This document shows positions 42,510 to 51,171 of a stretch of 64,000 bases of DNA, in pieces. Position numbers and translations under genes: made by a program. Numbering within the stretch: position 1 is the stretch's first letter; each line of letters begins with the position of its first letter. The notes under the pieces are model-generated. The model worked only from the letters and a program-made list of their open reading frames with translations. It was not told where the DNA came from and made no database searches. This DNA is from Vibrio sp. SCSIO 43135 (GTDB taxonomy: Bacteria; Pseudomonadota; Gammaproteobacteria; Enterobacterales; Vibrionaceae): assembly GCF_023716665.1 (NCBI RefSeq), contig NZ_CP071859.1, positions 1,612,001-1,676,000 of the forward strand, in the 5' to 3' direction.

Positions 42510-43916
42510 ATGGTAGACACGGACAGTTTGCTGACGCCAATTTCGGAATCCGAGCCTTGTGGCGTATATTTAAAATTAGATCGAAGTGCCTACAGAGGCA
42601 TTCGAAATGCATACAATGCATCTCAATCCTCTTTCCGTCAGTTAGTAGAAACACCTGATGCCTCATCTGATCAAGCTATTGTTGATAGCAATGAAGCCAA
42701 CTGGCAATCTTTGCGTGAAATCACTGAAGACGCACTAAAAACAAAGACCAAAGATTTGGAGATACTAGGTTGGTACATCACCAGCCAACTGTTCACAAAT
42801 CAGCCTTACGAAAACCTTTCCAGTTCTATCAGCCTAATTAAGTCCTATGCAGACACTTGGTGGGATGATCTGAACCCTAAAATGCCAGCGGAAAAGCTCA
42901 AGTCATCTGACGAAGCGGGTCAACAAAAAGAACAAGCCGAATTTAAGATTAAGCCTTTGCTCCAACTGGTAGGTGAGTCAAATGAGTCCACCTCCTTGTA
43001 TATTCCGTTGCAAATGCTTGGCCTAGTGGATGACATTACATTTGCTGATTACCTAAGAGCTGAGCGACAAGGTGAAATCGCAAGCTTAAAGGAGAAAGCG
43101 CTAGGTTTATTTTCTTCCGATACTCAGCATACGTTGATGGCACTTTCCGACTGTTACGTGAACTTGGTAGAGGCAGAAGCGACCATTTCCACAAAATGTA
43201 ATGAAATCGGCGTTTCTGCAATTAGCTTCAGGTTTATAAAGCAGAACATTGCTGACCTAATCAACGCAATTCAATTCTTGGTTGGCGACAAGTTCGCTAT
43301 TTGGCCGTTAGATTCAAACTATCAACCTAAAGGCGATGAGCCTGAAGCAGAGCAGCCTGTTGAATCGGTGCAACCACAAGGCCCTGCACCTACTGCGGAA
43401 ACAAGCAATGCTAGTCAACCGCAATCAACTAGCACACCAGCAGGTTCTCCAACACCAGCTGTCACCTCCTCAGTTAATGCGGTCACAACCAATACACCTA
43501 TCGCTACAGGGCCAATAGCAAGTCGCGAGCAAGCATTTCACGAAATTCGCAAAGTTGCTGAATTCTTCAAAAAGAATGAACCGCACAGCCCTATCGCATT
43601 TTTACTCGAGCGCGCCATCCGTTGGGGACAACTCAGCCTACCTGAACTTTTACAAGAAATGGTCGGCAATGATTCATCGGCGTTAAATCACATCAACCTA
43701 CTAACGGGTATGGACAACTTAGAAACAGCAGAGCTCGGTACCTATACAGCCCCTGCTGTTCCTACAATGAATTCAACAGAAGAAGTAAAGCACCAAGATG
43801 TTGAATCTCGTTCGAATCCATCGAGCGAGAGTACTGAAACTATGCAAAACACAGTTAACCAAAACTCTGAACCATCAAGTCAAGACTCAGGAAACCTGAC
43901 AGATTTCGAATGGTAA
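42510..43916 (+). CDS. tssA: TssA baseplate-associated T6SS protein
   Basis: 468 aa. The ImpA N-terminal domain spans about residues 5-150 (ISESEPCGVYLKLDRSAYRGIRNAY; key GIRNAYNASQ, then WWDDLNPKMP near 130). A Pro/Thr/Ser/Gln-rich linker occupies about 275-330, and a C-terminal domain (REQAFHEIRKVAEFFKKNEPHSP) and a Ser/Glu tail follow. TssA marks the baseplate and helps sheath polymerisation. CAGGA precedes the ATG. It starts the main T6SS transcript after the AT-rich gap. Confidence 0.9.
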   Translation: MVDTDSLLTPISESEPCGVYLKLDRSAYRGIRNAYNASQSSFRQLVETPDASSDQAIVDSNEANWQSLREITEDALKTKTKDLEILGWYITSQLFTNQPYENLSSSISLIKSYADTWWDDLNPKMPAEKLKSSDEAGQQKEQAEFKIKPLLQLVGESNESTSLYIPLQMLGLVDDITFADYLRAERQGEIASLKEKALGLFSSDTQHTLMALSDCYVNLVEAEATISTKCNEIGVSAISFRFIKQNIADLINAIQFLVGDKFAIWPLDSNYQPKGDEPEAEQPVESVQPQGPAPTAETSNASQPQSTSTPAGSPTPAVTSSVNAVTTNTPIATGPIASREQAFHEIRKVAEFFKKNEPHSPIAFLLERAIRWGQLSLPELLQEMVGNDSSALNHINLLTGMDNLETAELGTYTAPAVPTMNSTEEVKHQDVESRSNPSSESTETMQNTVNQNSEPSSQDSGNLTDFEW

Positions 43917-43948
43917 GGAATTAATGCTAGCTAGCAAAGGAGAAAAGA

Positions 43949-44470
43949 ATGGCTTCTATTTACATGAGAATTGACGGTACTACCCCTAAAGGCGCAGCAA
44001 CTGTTGAAAAAATTGGTGGTAAGGACGGTTTTTTTGCAATTGGTAATGTCTCTTGGAGTGCTGTACGTGGTGTAGGTATCGACGTTGGTAACGCGAACAA
44101 CGCAGACCAAGGTATGGTTGCATTAGGTGAAATCAACGTAAACCGCAGCTGTGATGGTGCGTCACCTTACTTGACGACTTTCCTTTATGCACCTGGTGCA
44201 GAAGGTAAAACAATTGAGATTGTTATGACTAAACCAAACCGCGAAGGTTCTGGTGCAGATCCATACCTAATCCTTACTCTTAAAGAAGCTCGTATGGCGA
44301 GTTACAACATGGGCGCAACTGACGGTAGCCTTCCAAGCGAGTCATTTAGCCTGACATACACTCAGATCTCTAAGGCCTACTACATCGAAGGTCAAAACGG
44401 CAAGATCGAGAAAGGCCCAGAAGTCGGATTTGACGCTACAACAGCGAAAGTGACTTCAACAGCGTCTTAA
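43949..44470 (+). CDS. hcp: Hcp tube protein
   Basis: 173 aa with no signal peptide. It begins MASIYMRIDGTTPKGAATVEKI, with VNRSCDGASPYLTTFLYAPGAEGKTIEIVMTK (key CDGASPYLTT) and SFSLTYTQISKAYY in the second half, the standard Hcp core. Hexamers stack into the inner tube ejected by the sheath. The strongest ribosome site of the cluster (AAAGGAGA) and the most biased codons fit high expression. It lies between tssA and tssB. Confidence 0.96.
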   Translation: MASIYMRIDGTTPKGAATVEKIGGKDGFFAIGNVSWSAVRGVGIDVGNANNADQGMVALGEINVNRSCDGASPYLTTFLYAPGAEGKTIEIVMTKPNREGSGADPYLILTLKEARMASYNMGATDGSLPSESFSLTYTQISKAYYIEGQNGKIEKGPEVGFDATTAKVTSTAS

Positions 44471-44490
44471 TGTAATTAAGGAGAAGTACT

Positions 44491-44994
44491 GTGGCACTGA
44501 ATTCCCAACATAAACGCGTAAGTAAAAACCGCGTAAGCATTACCTACGACGTCGAAACAAATGGCGCAGTAGAAACTAAGGAACTCCCATTTGTTGTGGG
44601 TGTGATTGGTGACTACTCCGGTCATAAACAAGACAAAGAAGATATTGAAGATCGCACGTTTTACAACGTAGACAAAGATAACTTCGACACGGTAATGAAG
44701 CGTGTTGGCCCTGAGCTATCGCTCAAGGTTGACAATGTTCTCGCTGACGACGACAGCCAATTTGAAGCTAGTCTAAAATTCGATTCGATGAAGGACTTCG
44801 AGCCTGAAGCCATCATCGATCAAGTAGAACCACTTAAAAAATTAGTTGAAACACGCAATCAGCTAAAAGTGCTTCTATCAAAAGCAGACCGTTCTCGTGA
44901 CCTAGAAAAACTACTCAAAGAAGTCCTACAAAGTGCAGATACCATTAACGCTTTGTCTGATGAGCTTGGGATTAAGAACGAAGGAGCTGAGTAA
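44491..44994 (+). CDS. tssB: TssB sheath small subunit
   Basis: 167 aa, GTG start with AAGGAG seven bases before. Family motifs are RVSITYDVETNGAVETKELPFVVGVIGDYSG (key pieces VSITYDVE and LPFVVGV) and the C-terminal helix DLEKLLKEVLQSADTINAL. It pairs with TssC to build the contractile sheath around the Hcp tube. Its stop overlaps the tssC start (TAATG). Confidence 0.96.
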   Translation: MALNSQHKRVSKNRVSITYDVETNGAVETKELPFVVGVIGDYSGHKQDKEDIEDRTFYNVDKDNFDTVMKRVGPELSLKVDNVLADDDSQFEASLKFDSMKDFEPEAIIDQVEPLKKLVETRNQLKVLLSKADRSRDLEKLLKEVLQSADTINALSDELGIKNEGAE

Positions 44995-46472
44995 TGAGTG
45001 CAGAAACCGAAAATCAAGCGCAACCCGAAGCAGCAGAGGGTGCACTGAGTTTCCTTGACCGTGCCATTGAAGCAACAACTCAAACCCCTGCTGACACTAC
45101 AAAAGAGTTGTTTTCCGTATTAGCTGAGCAAGCTTTGTCAGGAACGGTGACTTGGGACAAAAACTTAACTAAAACAATTGAAAATGCCATTTCAGAGATC
45201 GACAAAAAACTTTCTAGTCAGCTCTCTGAAGTCATGCAGCAAAAAGACTTCCAAAAATTGGAAGGTTCTTGGCGTGGTATTCAAAAGTTGGTTAAAGAAA
45301 GTGAGCTTGGCCGTGACCTTAAGATTAAAATGGTCGACTTCACGCAAGATGAGTTGCTAGAACAATTTGAAGATGCTCCAGCAATCGATCGCAGCCCATT
45401 ATTCAACGCGGTATACCAAGGTGAATACGGTACTGCAGGTGGTGAACCATACGGTACTTTCATTGGTGACTACGAGTTTAGTGCTAAAGATGAAGACGTT
45501 GCCCTACTTCGTTACATGGGTGAAGTTGCTGCCGCTTGTCACGCGCCATTTGTGGCAGCTGCAAATGCTGAAATGTTCGAGTTCAATGACTTCACGACCT
45601 TTGATGAAGGTAAACCAGTAGCGGCAGGCTTTGATTCTCCAGCTTACGCTGCATGGAACTCTTTCCGTGAAAGTGACGATGCACGCTATGTCACACTGAC
45701 TCTACCAAGAACACTAGCTCGCCTACCATACGGTGCAAAAGGTTTGGGTACGGAAGTCTTCGACTACGAAGAACTTGGTACTGATATGGATGGTAATCCT
45801 AAGCCGACCAGCAATGATCAATTAGTATGGTCAAACGCAGCTTACGATCTAGGCCTGAAAATGACTCAAGCCTATACCGCTTCTGGTTGGTGTACATCCA
45901 TTCGAGGTTTAGACAATGGTGGTAAGGTTGAGAATCTACCTAACCTAACATACAAGTCTGAAGCAGGTGATTTACTTCAACAGTGTCCAACTGAAGTTAA
46001 CCTAACCGACGAGCGTGAAAAAGAGCTAAGCGATCTTGGTTTCCTACCTCTAGTTCACTACAAAAACTCTAACTACGGTGTATTTATCGGCGGTCAAACG
46101 ACGCAAAAACCGAAAACATACACAGACCCAGACGCTACAGCAAATGCTGCCATTTCTGCTCGTCTGCCATACATCATGGCAAGTAGCCGTATTGCGCACT
46201 ACTTGAAAGTTATGGGCCGTGACAAGTTAGGTTCAAACCTTGAAGCTCCAGATATCCAAAGAGAACTACAACTTTGGATCGACCAATACACCAATGCTGG
46301 CGCGATTGGCAATGAGCAACGTGCGAAAACTCCTCTATGTGAGTCTCGTATTGAAGTAGTAGAACAACCAGGTCGCCCTGGTTCTTACTCTGCTGTTGCA
46401 CACCTAAGACCTTGGCTACAACTGGAAGAACTGACTACGTCTGTTCGAATGGTTGCTAAGATCCCAGGTTAA
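44994..46472 (+). CDS. tssC: TssC sheath large subunit
   Basis: 492 aa. Core motifs are QQKDFQKLEGSWRGIQKLV near residues 82-100, GTFIGDYEFS, LPRTLARLPYGAKG near 239-252, YTASGWCTSIRG and RPGSYSAVAHLRPWLQLEEL at the end (each typical of VipB/TssC). With TssB it forms the sheath that contracts and is later taken apart by TssH. The start overlaps the tssB stop. Length is normal for the family, in contrast with the paralogue that follows. Confidence 0.96.
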   Translation: MSAETENQAQPEAAEGALSFLDRAIEATTQTPADTTKELFSVLAEQALSGTVTWDKNLTKTIENAISEIDKKLSSQLSEVMQQKDFQKLEGSWRGIQKLVKESELGRDLKIKMVDFTQDELLEQFEDAPAIDRSPLFNAVYQGEYGTAGGEPYGTFIGDYEFSAKDEDVALLRYMGEVAAACHAPFVAAANAEMFEFNDFTTFDEGKPVAAGFDSPAYAAWNSFRESDDARYVTLTLPRTLARLPYGAKGLGTEVFDYEELGTDMDGNPKPTSNDQLVWSNAAYDLGLKMTQAYTASGWCTSIRGLDNGGKVENLPNLTYKSEAGDLLQQCPTEVNLTDEREKELSDLGFLPLVHYKNSNYGVFIGGQTTQKPKTYTDPDATANAAISARLPYIMASSRIAHYLKVMGRDKLGSNLEAPDIQRELQLWIDQYTNAGAIGNEQRAKTPLCESRIEVVEQPGRPGSYSAVAHLRPWLQLEELTTSVRMVAKIPG

Positions 46473-46479
46473 TGAGATT

Positions 46480-46503
46480 GGCCGGAGCAATCCGGCCTTT
46501 AAT
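46480..46503 (+). terminator. Attenuator-like hairpin between tssC and its paralogue
   Basis: GGCCGGA (46480-46486), loop GCAA, TCCGGCC (46491-46497), then TTTAATTT. It is a GC-rich stem with a GNRA-like loop and a weak T tract, directly after the tssC stop, and could lower transcription of the genes downstream of hcp-tssBC. Confidence 0.6.
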
Positions 46504-46507
46504 TTGT

Positions 46508-47902
46508 ATGAAGTTAAATACAGATTGGCAAACCGCATTCAACCAACTAGACAGTAAAGACAACGCCTTTTTGAAAGAAGCGTTATCTTTATTTTCTGAA
46601 TTGGACTCGAGCGCGCTTAAAAATAAGCAACGATTGATCACGAGTATCGCACAATTGATTGCGGCTCTAGATAAACAGCTTTCAAGTCAACTTGATGAAG
46701 TACTACACCACCAAGATTTTCAATTACTCGAAAGAAATTGGCGTAGCCTTAAAAACTTGTCTGCGCTACCAATAAACTACAACCGCACTAAGCTCAAAAT
46801 GTTGGACATGTCTTGGGCAGAGCTTTCGACAGACCTAAACCAAGCTTACAGCACTAAATCGAGCGACCTGTTTAACAAAATTGGTAACCGAGAACTCAAT
46901 ACTCTCGGTGGCCAACCTTTTGGCTGTATCGCGTTTACTCACTCGATAAGCATGGATATTGATTTCGACTCTGAGTACGACGATCTGTTCACTCTAGAGC
47001 TGCTTTCCAAGCTGGGTGAAGCTACGTTATGCCCAATGCTACTCTCTCCAGCGATAAACTTCTTTGCTAACTCCGGTGCAGATTGGCTTTCAGATATCGG
47101 ACGTATTGAAAAAATACTTGCTGGCCCAGATTATCAGGCATGGCGTGATCTGCGGGATAAGGCAAGCTCTCGGTTCCTTGGTTTGGTCATGCCTCAAGTT
47201 CAGCTCAGAGCGCCCTATTCAAATAGAAAGTCAGGATTTGTGTATAACGAGGAAGGTCAAGGGCTATGGGGAAATGCTGTTTTCCCTTTTGTATCTACAA
47301 TCATGCGTGAACACCATAGAGTTAACTGGTTCGGTTTCTTGAAGTCACGTTGGAATGATAAGTACCAAGGTGCATTAGTGAATACACCACCCACGCACCG
47401 CACTACCCCTAGTTACTCTGAACCTATTGTCGATGTGGCTTTGTTTGGACAAATTTCTACATTTTATGCTCAAAGTGGGTTTATCCCATTAACTCGAAGT
47501 CCTTTAACCAACAAGTACTACTTTAACGGCAATAATTCTGCCTGGCAGCACGGTTCAGGGGACAATGAGAAAGTACTCACTCAAATTCAAACAAGTTTGA
47601 TGTCTTGCCGTATTGCCCACTATTTAAAGGTCCAAGTCCGAGAAATGATTGGTAGTTTCAGCACAGCGGCTGAATGTGAGTTGTTTCTGACCCAATGGAT
47701 AGAAAAATTCTCTAGTAACGTGTCATTTGCGAACGAAGAAACTCTCGCTCGTTACCCGCTGAGCTTCGCCAAGGTCAGCGTGCATGAGTCAACACACCAG
47801 CCGGGAAGTTACTCTTGTACGTTACGTATCGTTCCACAATATCAATACGATCATTTTAGCGGCGAAGTGGTGCTTACAACCGAAGTTGATGAGGTGGCGT
47901 AA
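46508..47902 (+). CDS. Second TssC-like sheath protein
   Basis: 464 aa from the ATG at 46508; an ATG at 46472 overlapping the tssC stop would add 12 residues but lies before the hairpin. It is a divergent TssC: LDKQLSSQLDEVLHHQDFQLLERNWRSL aligns with the same part of TssC (LDKKLSSQLSEVMQQKDFQKLE), and it has LRAPYSNRKSGF where TssC has LPYGAKG, and ends HQPGSYSCTLRIVPQYQYDHFSGEV (quoted for alignment only in parts: HQPGSYSC). No second tssB is present. Possible roles are a sheath variant, a baseplate-proximal ring or an assembly regulator. It overlaps tssE (TAATG). Confidence 0.88.
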   Translation: MKLNTDWQTAFNQLDSKDNAFLKEALSLFSELDSSALKNKQRLITSIAQLIAALDKQLSSQLDEVLHHQDFQLLERNWRSLKNLSALPINYNRTKLKMLDMSWAELSTDLNQAYSTKSSDLFNKIGNRELNTLGGQPFGCIAFTHSISMDIDFDSEYDDLFTLELLSKLGEATLCPMLLSPAINFFANSGADWLSDIGRIEKILAGPDYQAWRDLRDKASSRFLGLVMPQVQLRAPYSNRKSGFVYNEEGQGLWGNAVFPFVSTIMREHHRVNWFGFLKSRWNDKYQGALVNTPPTHRTTPSYSEPIVDVALFGQISTFYAQSGFIPLTRSPLTNKYYFNGNNSAWQHGSGDNEKVLTQIQTSLMSCRIAHYLKVQVREMIGSFSTAAECELFLTQWIEKFSSNVSFANEETLARYPLSFAKVSVHESTHQPGSYSCTLRIVPQYQYDHFSGEVVLTTEVDEVA

Positions 47903-48321
47903 TGAGCTTTTGGAATACTTTTTTGTCTCCGAACACGGTTAAAGACAATCACATAGACGACATTAAATATCATCTGACCAAGCTGTTTGAAGCAGAAGCA
48001 TCTTTGGTCGAGATCGACAACCGTTTAGGCGAAGTAAATCGCTCCAACTTTAGGTTTGGGATCGAAGATATTCAGTTATTGAGCGCTAGCCTCGACCAAA
48101 CTCAACTAGCCAGACGCATCGAATCTTGGATTCAAAACTTTGAGCCGCGCTTGAGTAATGTATCGGTCGAGTTAATCGAGCGAAAAGAAGGCGAAAACGC
48201 CCTTTCATTCAATATCATCGCGAAAACAAAAACAGAATATGGGGACCAAGAGCTCGTATTCGATTCGAAGATTGCACTCAATGATTTAAGCACTTCATTG
48301 GATGAGGATAGTTATGACTGA
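47902..48321 (+). CDS. tssE: TssE baseplate (gp25-like) protein
   Basis: 139 aa. It has the gp25 fold motifs VKDNHIDDIKYHLTKLFE near the start and VNRSNFRFGIEDIQLL near 45-60. TssE nucleates sheath growth at the baseplate. The start overlaps the stop of the second TssC gene by one base, and its end overlaps tssF by eight bases. The usual 'EFR'-like sheath-contact motif is not clear in it. Confidence 0.85.
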   Translation: MSFWNTFLSPNTVKDNHIDDIKYHLTKLFEAEASLVEIDNRLGEVNRSNFRFGIEDIQLLSASLDQTQLARRIESWIQNFEPRLSNVSVELIERKEGENALSFNIIAKTKTEYGDQELVFDSKIALNDLSTSLDEDSYD

Positions 48322-50065
48322 TCCCCTATTACGTTATTTTGAACAAGAGCTAGCATTTGTACGCCGCTCACTTGGGCAATTCGGCTCAGACTATCCTACT
48401 CACGCGGAAAGCCTGAACATTCACCAAGGAAAAGTTGAAGACCCAAGCATGGCACGCTTGCTCGATGGTGTGGCTCTGCTCAACGCAAATCTAGAGAAAC
48501 AGCTTTCCGATCAACTACCTGAAGTGGTTGAAGGGCTTTTAGATGTGTTGTACCCATCGTACGTACAAACCGTCCCAAGCGTGGCCTACCTTCACCTCAA
48601 TGACAACGAACCTATTACTGAAGCAGTTTCCTTACCAAAAGGGAGTCAGTTTGTCGGTTTAGCCAAAGGTGAAGAATGTATTTTCACAACGGTTGATAAA
48701 ATAGAAGTATCACCATTTAGCATTGTTGATATTCAGGCTCTAAGCGCTCCTTTTAGCTTCAATAGACCGCAGAATGCGGCACGCACTTCTGCGGTGATTC
48801 AAATCTCTTTGTCGACGGGTGATCCTGAAGTGTTTTTTAGTCAGCTAGACATTGGTGACTTCGACTTTTTTGTTCAGGGTTTTGAAAACAGTGCTGATTC
48901 ATTGGTCGAGCTACTTTTGAGTAATGTTTCAGCGATATCTCTATCCGATTCAACGTGTGAGAGTCATAGAGCTATTGAGAGCAACAACCTTAAAAATCGA
49001 ATCAGTGATTTGGAGTTCAAGTTTTTACCCCAACACGGTAATCAGTTTTCAGGGTATCAATTACTTAACGAATACTTCTTCTTCAAAGAAAAACGGCAGT
49101 TCTTCCGCTTAAAACGATTTGGAGACTTTGCTAAACAGTTTTCCGAGTCTGAAATTATCGTCAATTTGTTTATGGATTCATTGCCATCTGAGTTCATTCG
49201 ACTGTTCGATAAAGGAGTATTCAAACTTAATGTAGTGCCCGCTGTTAACTTGTTTGAACAGACTGGCGAACCCATTAACTATGACAATCGTAAACTGAGC
49301 GCTCCAATCAATGCTGACGCCCACAGTGATTCGACCATCAATGTCGTTGAAGTTAAAGAAGTCTATGAAATTACATCACAAGGTGAAAAAAAACTAACAC
49401 CCTTGTTCAGAGACAAGTACGGTCAAGGCTCTTCAACTGATTATTGGCAATGCAAACGTGACCATGGCGATACACTGCAACTCTCCGTTAGCTTGTCTGA
49501 TCCCAATAACATCGATTTTAACAAGTTATATGGAACTCGGTTACTGTGTACCAATGGTAAACAAGCCTGTGCAGCCGAAGGTGAATTTGAATGTATTGAA
49601 AGCATAGACTTACCTGCGGCTTTTTCGGCTATCTATCCGCCCTCTGCTCCTATTGAGCGTGAAAGAGATCAACACATGCACTGGCAGTTTGTCGGGCTAT
49701 TAAACTGTAACTTTTCGTCCCTATTACAATCTCCAGAACCAGAAAATGAACTAAAGCAAATGTTGGCACTGTGCAGCCGAAGCCAAGTATCGTCATCGGA
49801 AATTCAGATGATTCGTTCTGTCAACTTTCGTTCTCAAGTCTCTGCGATTCGAATTATGGGTAAAAACGTATTTTCCCCAGGTACCGAGATAGAAATTACG
49901 CTTGATGCGAAAGGCGCTTACCACGTGTTTAGTGACGTATTGAATCGTTTCTTCCAACAATTTTGTAGCTTTGACCGCTATGTTCGCTTAAGTGTTCGAG
50001 TATACGGGCGCGATGGCATCGCCAAGCAGTACCCGAAGGTTCACGGGAGTCAGCTATGTCTTTAA
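48314..50065 (+). CDS. tssF: TssF baseplate protein
   Basis: 583 aa from the ATG at 48314, which follows GAGGA; an ATG 12 bases upstream lacks it. The start DPLLRYFEQELAFVRRSLGQFGSDYPTHAESL is typical of VasA/ImpG (key YFEQELAFVR). PEVVEGLLDVLYPSYVQTVPSVAYLHL near 80-106 (key LLDVLYPSYVQ) and NRFFQQFCSFDRYVRLSVR near the end confirm it. It forms the baseplate wedge with TssG, TssE and TssK. Its stop codon is the first codon of the 18-bp repeat array. Confidence 0.93.
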   Translation: MTDPLLRYFEQELAFVRRSLGQFGSDYPTHAESLNIHQGKVEDPSMARLLDGVALLNANLEKQLSDQLPEVVEGLLDVLYPSYVQTVPSVAYLHLNDNEPITEAVSLPKGSQFVGLAKGEECIFTTVDKIEVSPFSIVDIQALSAPFSFNRPQNAARTSAVIQISLSTGDPEVFFSQLDIGDFDFFVQGFENSADSLVELLLSNVSAISLSDSTCESHRAIESNNLKNRISDLEFKFLPQHGNQFSGYQLLNEYFFFKEKRQFFRLKRFGDFAKQFSESEIIVNLFMDSLPSEFIRLFDKGVFKLNVVPAVNLFEQTGEPINYDNRKLSAPINADAHSDSTINVVEVKEVYEITSQGEKKLTPLFRDKYGQGSSTDYWQCKRDHGDTLQLSVSLSDPNNIDFNKLYGTRLLCTNGKQACAAEGEFECIESIDLPAAFSAIYPPSAPIERERDQHMHWQFVGLLNCNFSSLLQSPEPENELKQMLALCSRSQVSSSEIQMIRSVNFRSQVSAIRIMGKNVFSPGTEIEITLDAKGAYHVFSDVLNRFFQQFCSFDRYVRLSVRVYGRDGIAKQYPKVHGSQLCL

Positions 50066-50157
50066 ATCTTGAAGTGTTTATAAACCTAGATGAGCTTGTA
50101 AATCTAGATAAGTTTGTACACCAATGCCCTAGCGTCCAATTAGAGGAGAGTCATTAA
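50056..50157 (+). CDS. 33-codon ORF between tssF and tssG built on 18-bp repeats
   Basis: ATG at 50056 inside the end of tssF, stop TAA at 50155-50157 overlapping the tssG ATG by one base. The peptide contains three tandem six-residue units, NLEVFI, NLDELV and NLDKFV, then HQCPSVQLEESH. No family is recognised and no ribosome site is needed if ribosomes re-initiate from tssF. It could be a real small protein, a translational coupler carrying tssF ribosomes to tssG, or an expansion accident. GAGGAG at its end is the ribosome site of tssG. Confidence 0.45.
   Translation: MSLNLEVFINLDELVNLDKFVHQCPSVQLEESH
50065..50118 (+). repeat. Three imperfect 18-bp tandem repeats
   Basis: AATCTTGAAGTGTTTATA, AACCTAGATGAGCTTGTA and AATCTAGATAAGTTTGTA run end to end (50065-50082, 50083-50100, 50101-50118). 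The first starts with the last base of the tssF stop codon. Units two and three differ at five positions. Confidence 0.8.
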
Positions 50158-51086
50158 TGAGCTTCATTCATGATATGTCTTCTCAGCCAGAGAAATACGA
50201 TTTCGTTCAGGCGATGCGTTTGTTGAACTCGCTAGTGAAAGCGAACCCTCGTCATGTAAAAGTTGAGCTTAAAGCAGAGGTAATGCCTACCGGTGCACCC
50301 AATGAGATTCAGTACTTTTCGTTTAAAAACAGTAAAGCCAAGATCCGCCTAGCGAAACAAGCTCTTTCTGGCGTCAAAGGAGTGATTCCAAACTACATTT
50401 ATGAAGAGTTACTCATCGCCCTTCACAAAGAAGATCATGCGCTGAAAGATTTCCTAGATGTGTTTAATCAACGTCATTTCGAGTTGGTGAATAAAGCCGA
50501 CAGCCAACGTTGGTTACTGCTAGAAAATGAACTTTCCCCAGAAAAAACTCGCTTATTGAACCAGCTATCGGCGTTAAAAAGTAGCCATGGTCGATACTTT
50601 CAATACTCCATGTTGCTTGGCCACAAAACACGCCATATCGGCACATTAAAACAGATGCTGAACGACTATTTTCCTTACCGGATTGATGTTGAGTGTAATC
50701 CAAGTGAAAAACGTCAGTTACCGACCGATTCGCTAACTCGCCTTGGGAACAACGAAAAGTACAACTGCCGTATTGGGCAAGGTTTTTTGCTTGGCAAACA
50801 CTGTGAGGCTCAATTCAATCATATTTCGATTTACATCGTACCAAGCAGCCGTACTCAGTTCACGCAAGCCCAGCAAGATGAACAACTCGGTCGGGAGGTA
50901 CTCCAGCTTGCCGAACATTTTATTCGAGATAACACCCCTATCTCGATTTATCTAAGTGTGAAACGAACTTACCTAAACCAACCTGTACTGTCATCAGACT
51001 CGAAACAGGCAGCAAGGCTTGGTGAAGTAGATTGTCTTTCTCCAGAAAGAAAACCAAATGAAATCGTTAGAATCCTGATCAACTAA
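50157..51086 (+). CDS. tssG: TssG baseplate protein
   Basis: 309 aa. The start SQPEKYDFVQAMRLLNSL is the expected N-terminus of TssG/ImpH. GRYFQYSMLLGHKTRHIGTLKQMLNDYF (key FQYSML), TRLGNNEKYNCRIGQGFLLG and QFNHISIYIVP follow the family. A GAGGAG lies eight bases before the ATG. It is slightly shorter than many TssG proteins (about 330 residues), mainly in the middle. It works with TssF2-TssE-TssK in the baseplate wedge. Confidence 0.93.
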   Translation: MSFIHDMSSQPEKYDFVQAMRLLNSLVKANPRHVKVELKAEVMPTGAPNEIQYFSFKNSKAKIRLAKQALSGVKGVIPNYIYEELLIALHKEDHALKDFLDVFNQRHFELVNKADSQRWLLLENELSPEKTRLLNQLSALKSSHGRYFQYSMLLGHKTRHIGTLKQMLNDYFPYRIDVECNPSEKRQLPTDSLTRLGNNEKYNCRIGQGFLLGKHCEAQFNHISIYIVPSSRTQFTQAQQDEQLGREVLQLAEHFIRDNTPISIYLSVKRTYLNQPVLSSDSKQAARLGEVDCLSPERKPNEIVRILIN

Positions 51087-51171
51087 CATCAACAAAAGAA
51101 TGCTTAAAACCGTTCGATACAACCAGTATTAGCTACGCTGTTCTGCTTACTGAGATACAAGGAAATTTAGT

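Noticed and set aside
46472..46507. ATG at 46472 as the start of the second TssC
   Set aside because: It overlaps the tssC stop and could allow coupling, but its 12 extra codons are made of the hairpin sequence and are not TssC-like. Kept as an alternative only.
50056..50157. The 33-codon ORF as the displaced N-terminus of TssG
   Set aside because: TssG has its own complete family start (YDFVQAMRLL) with a good ribosome site, and the small ORF does not resemble any part of TssG.
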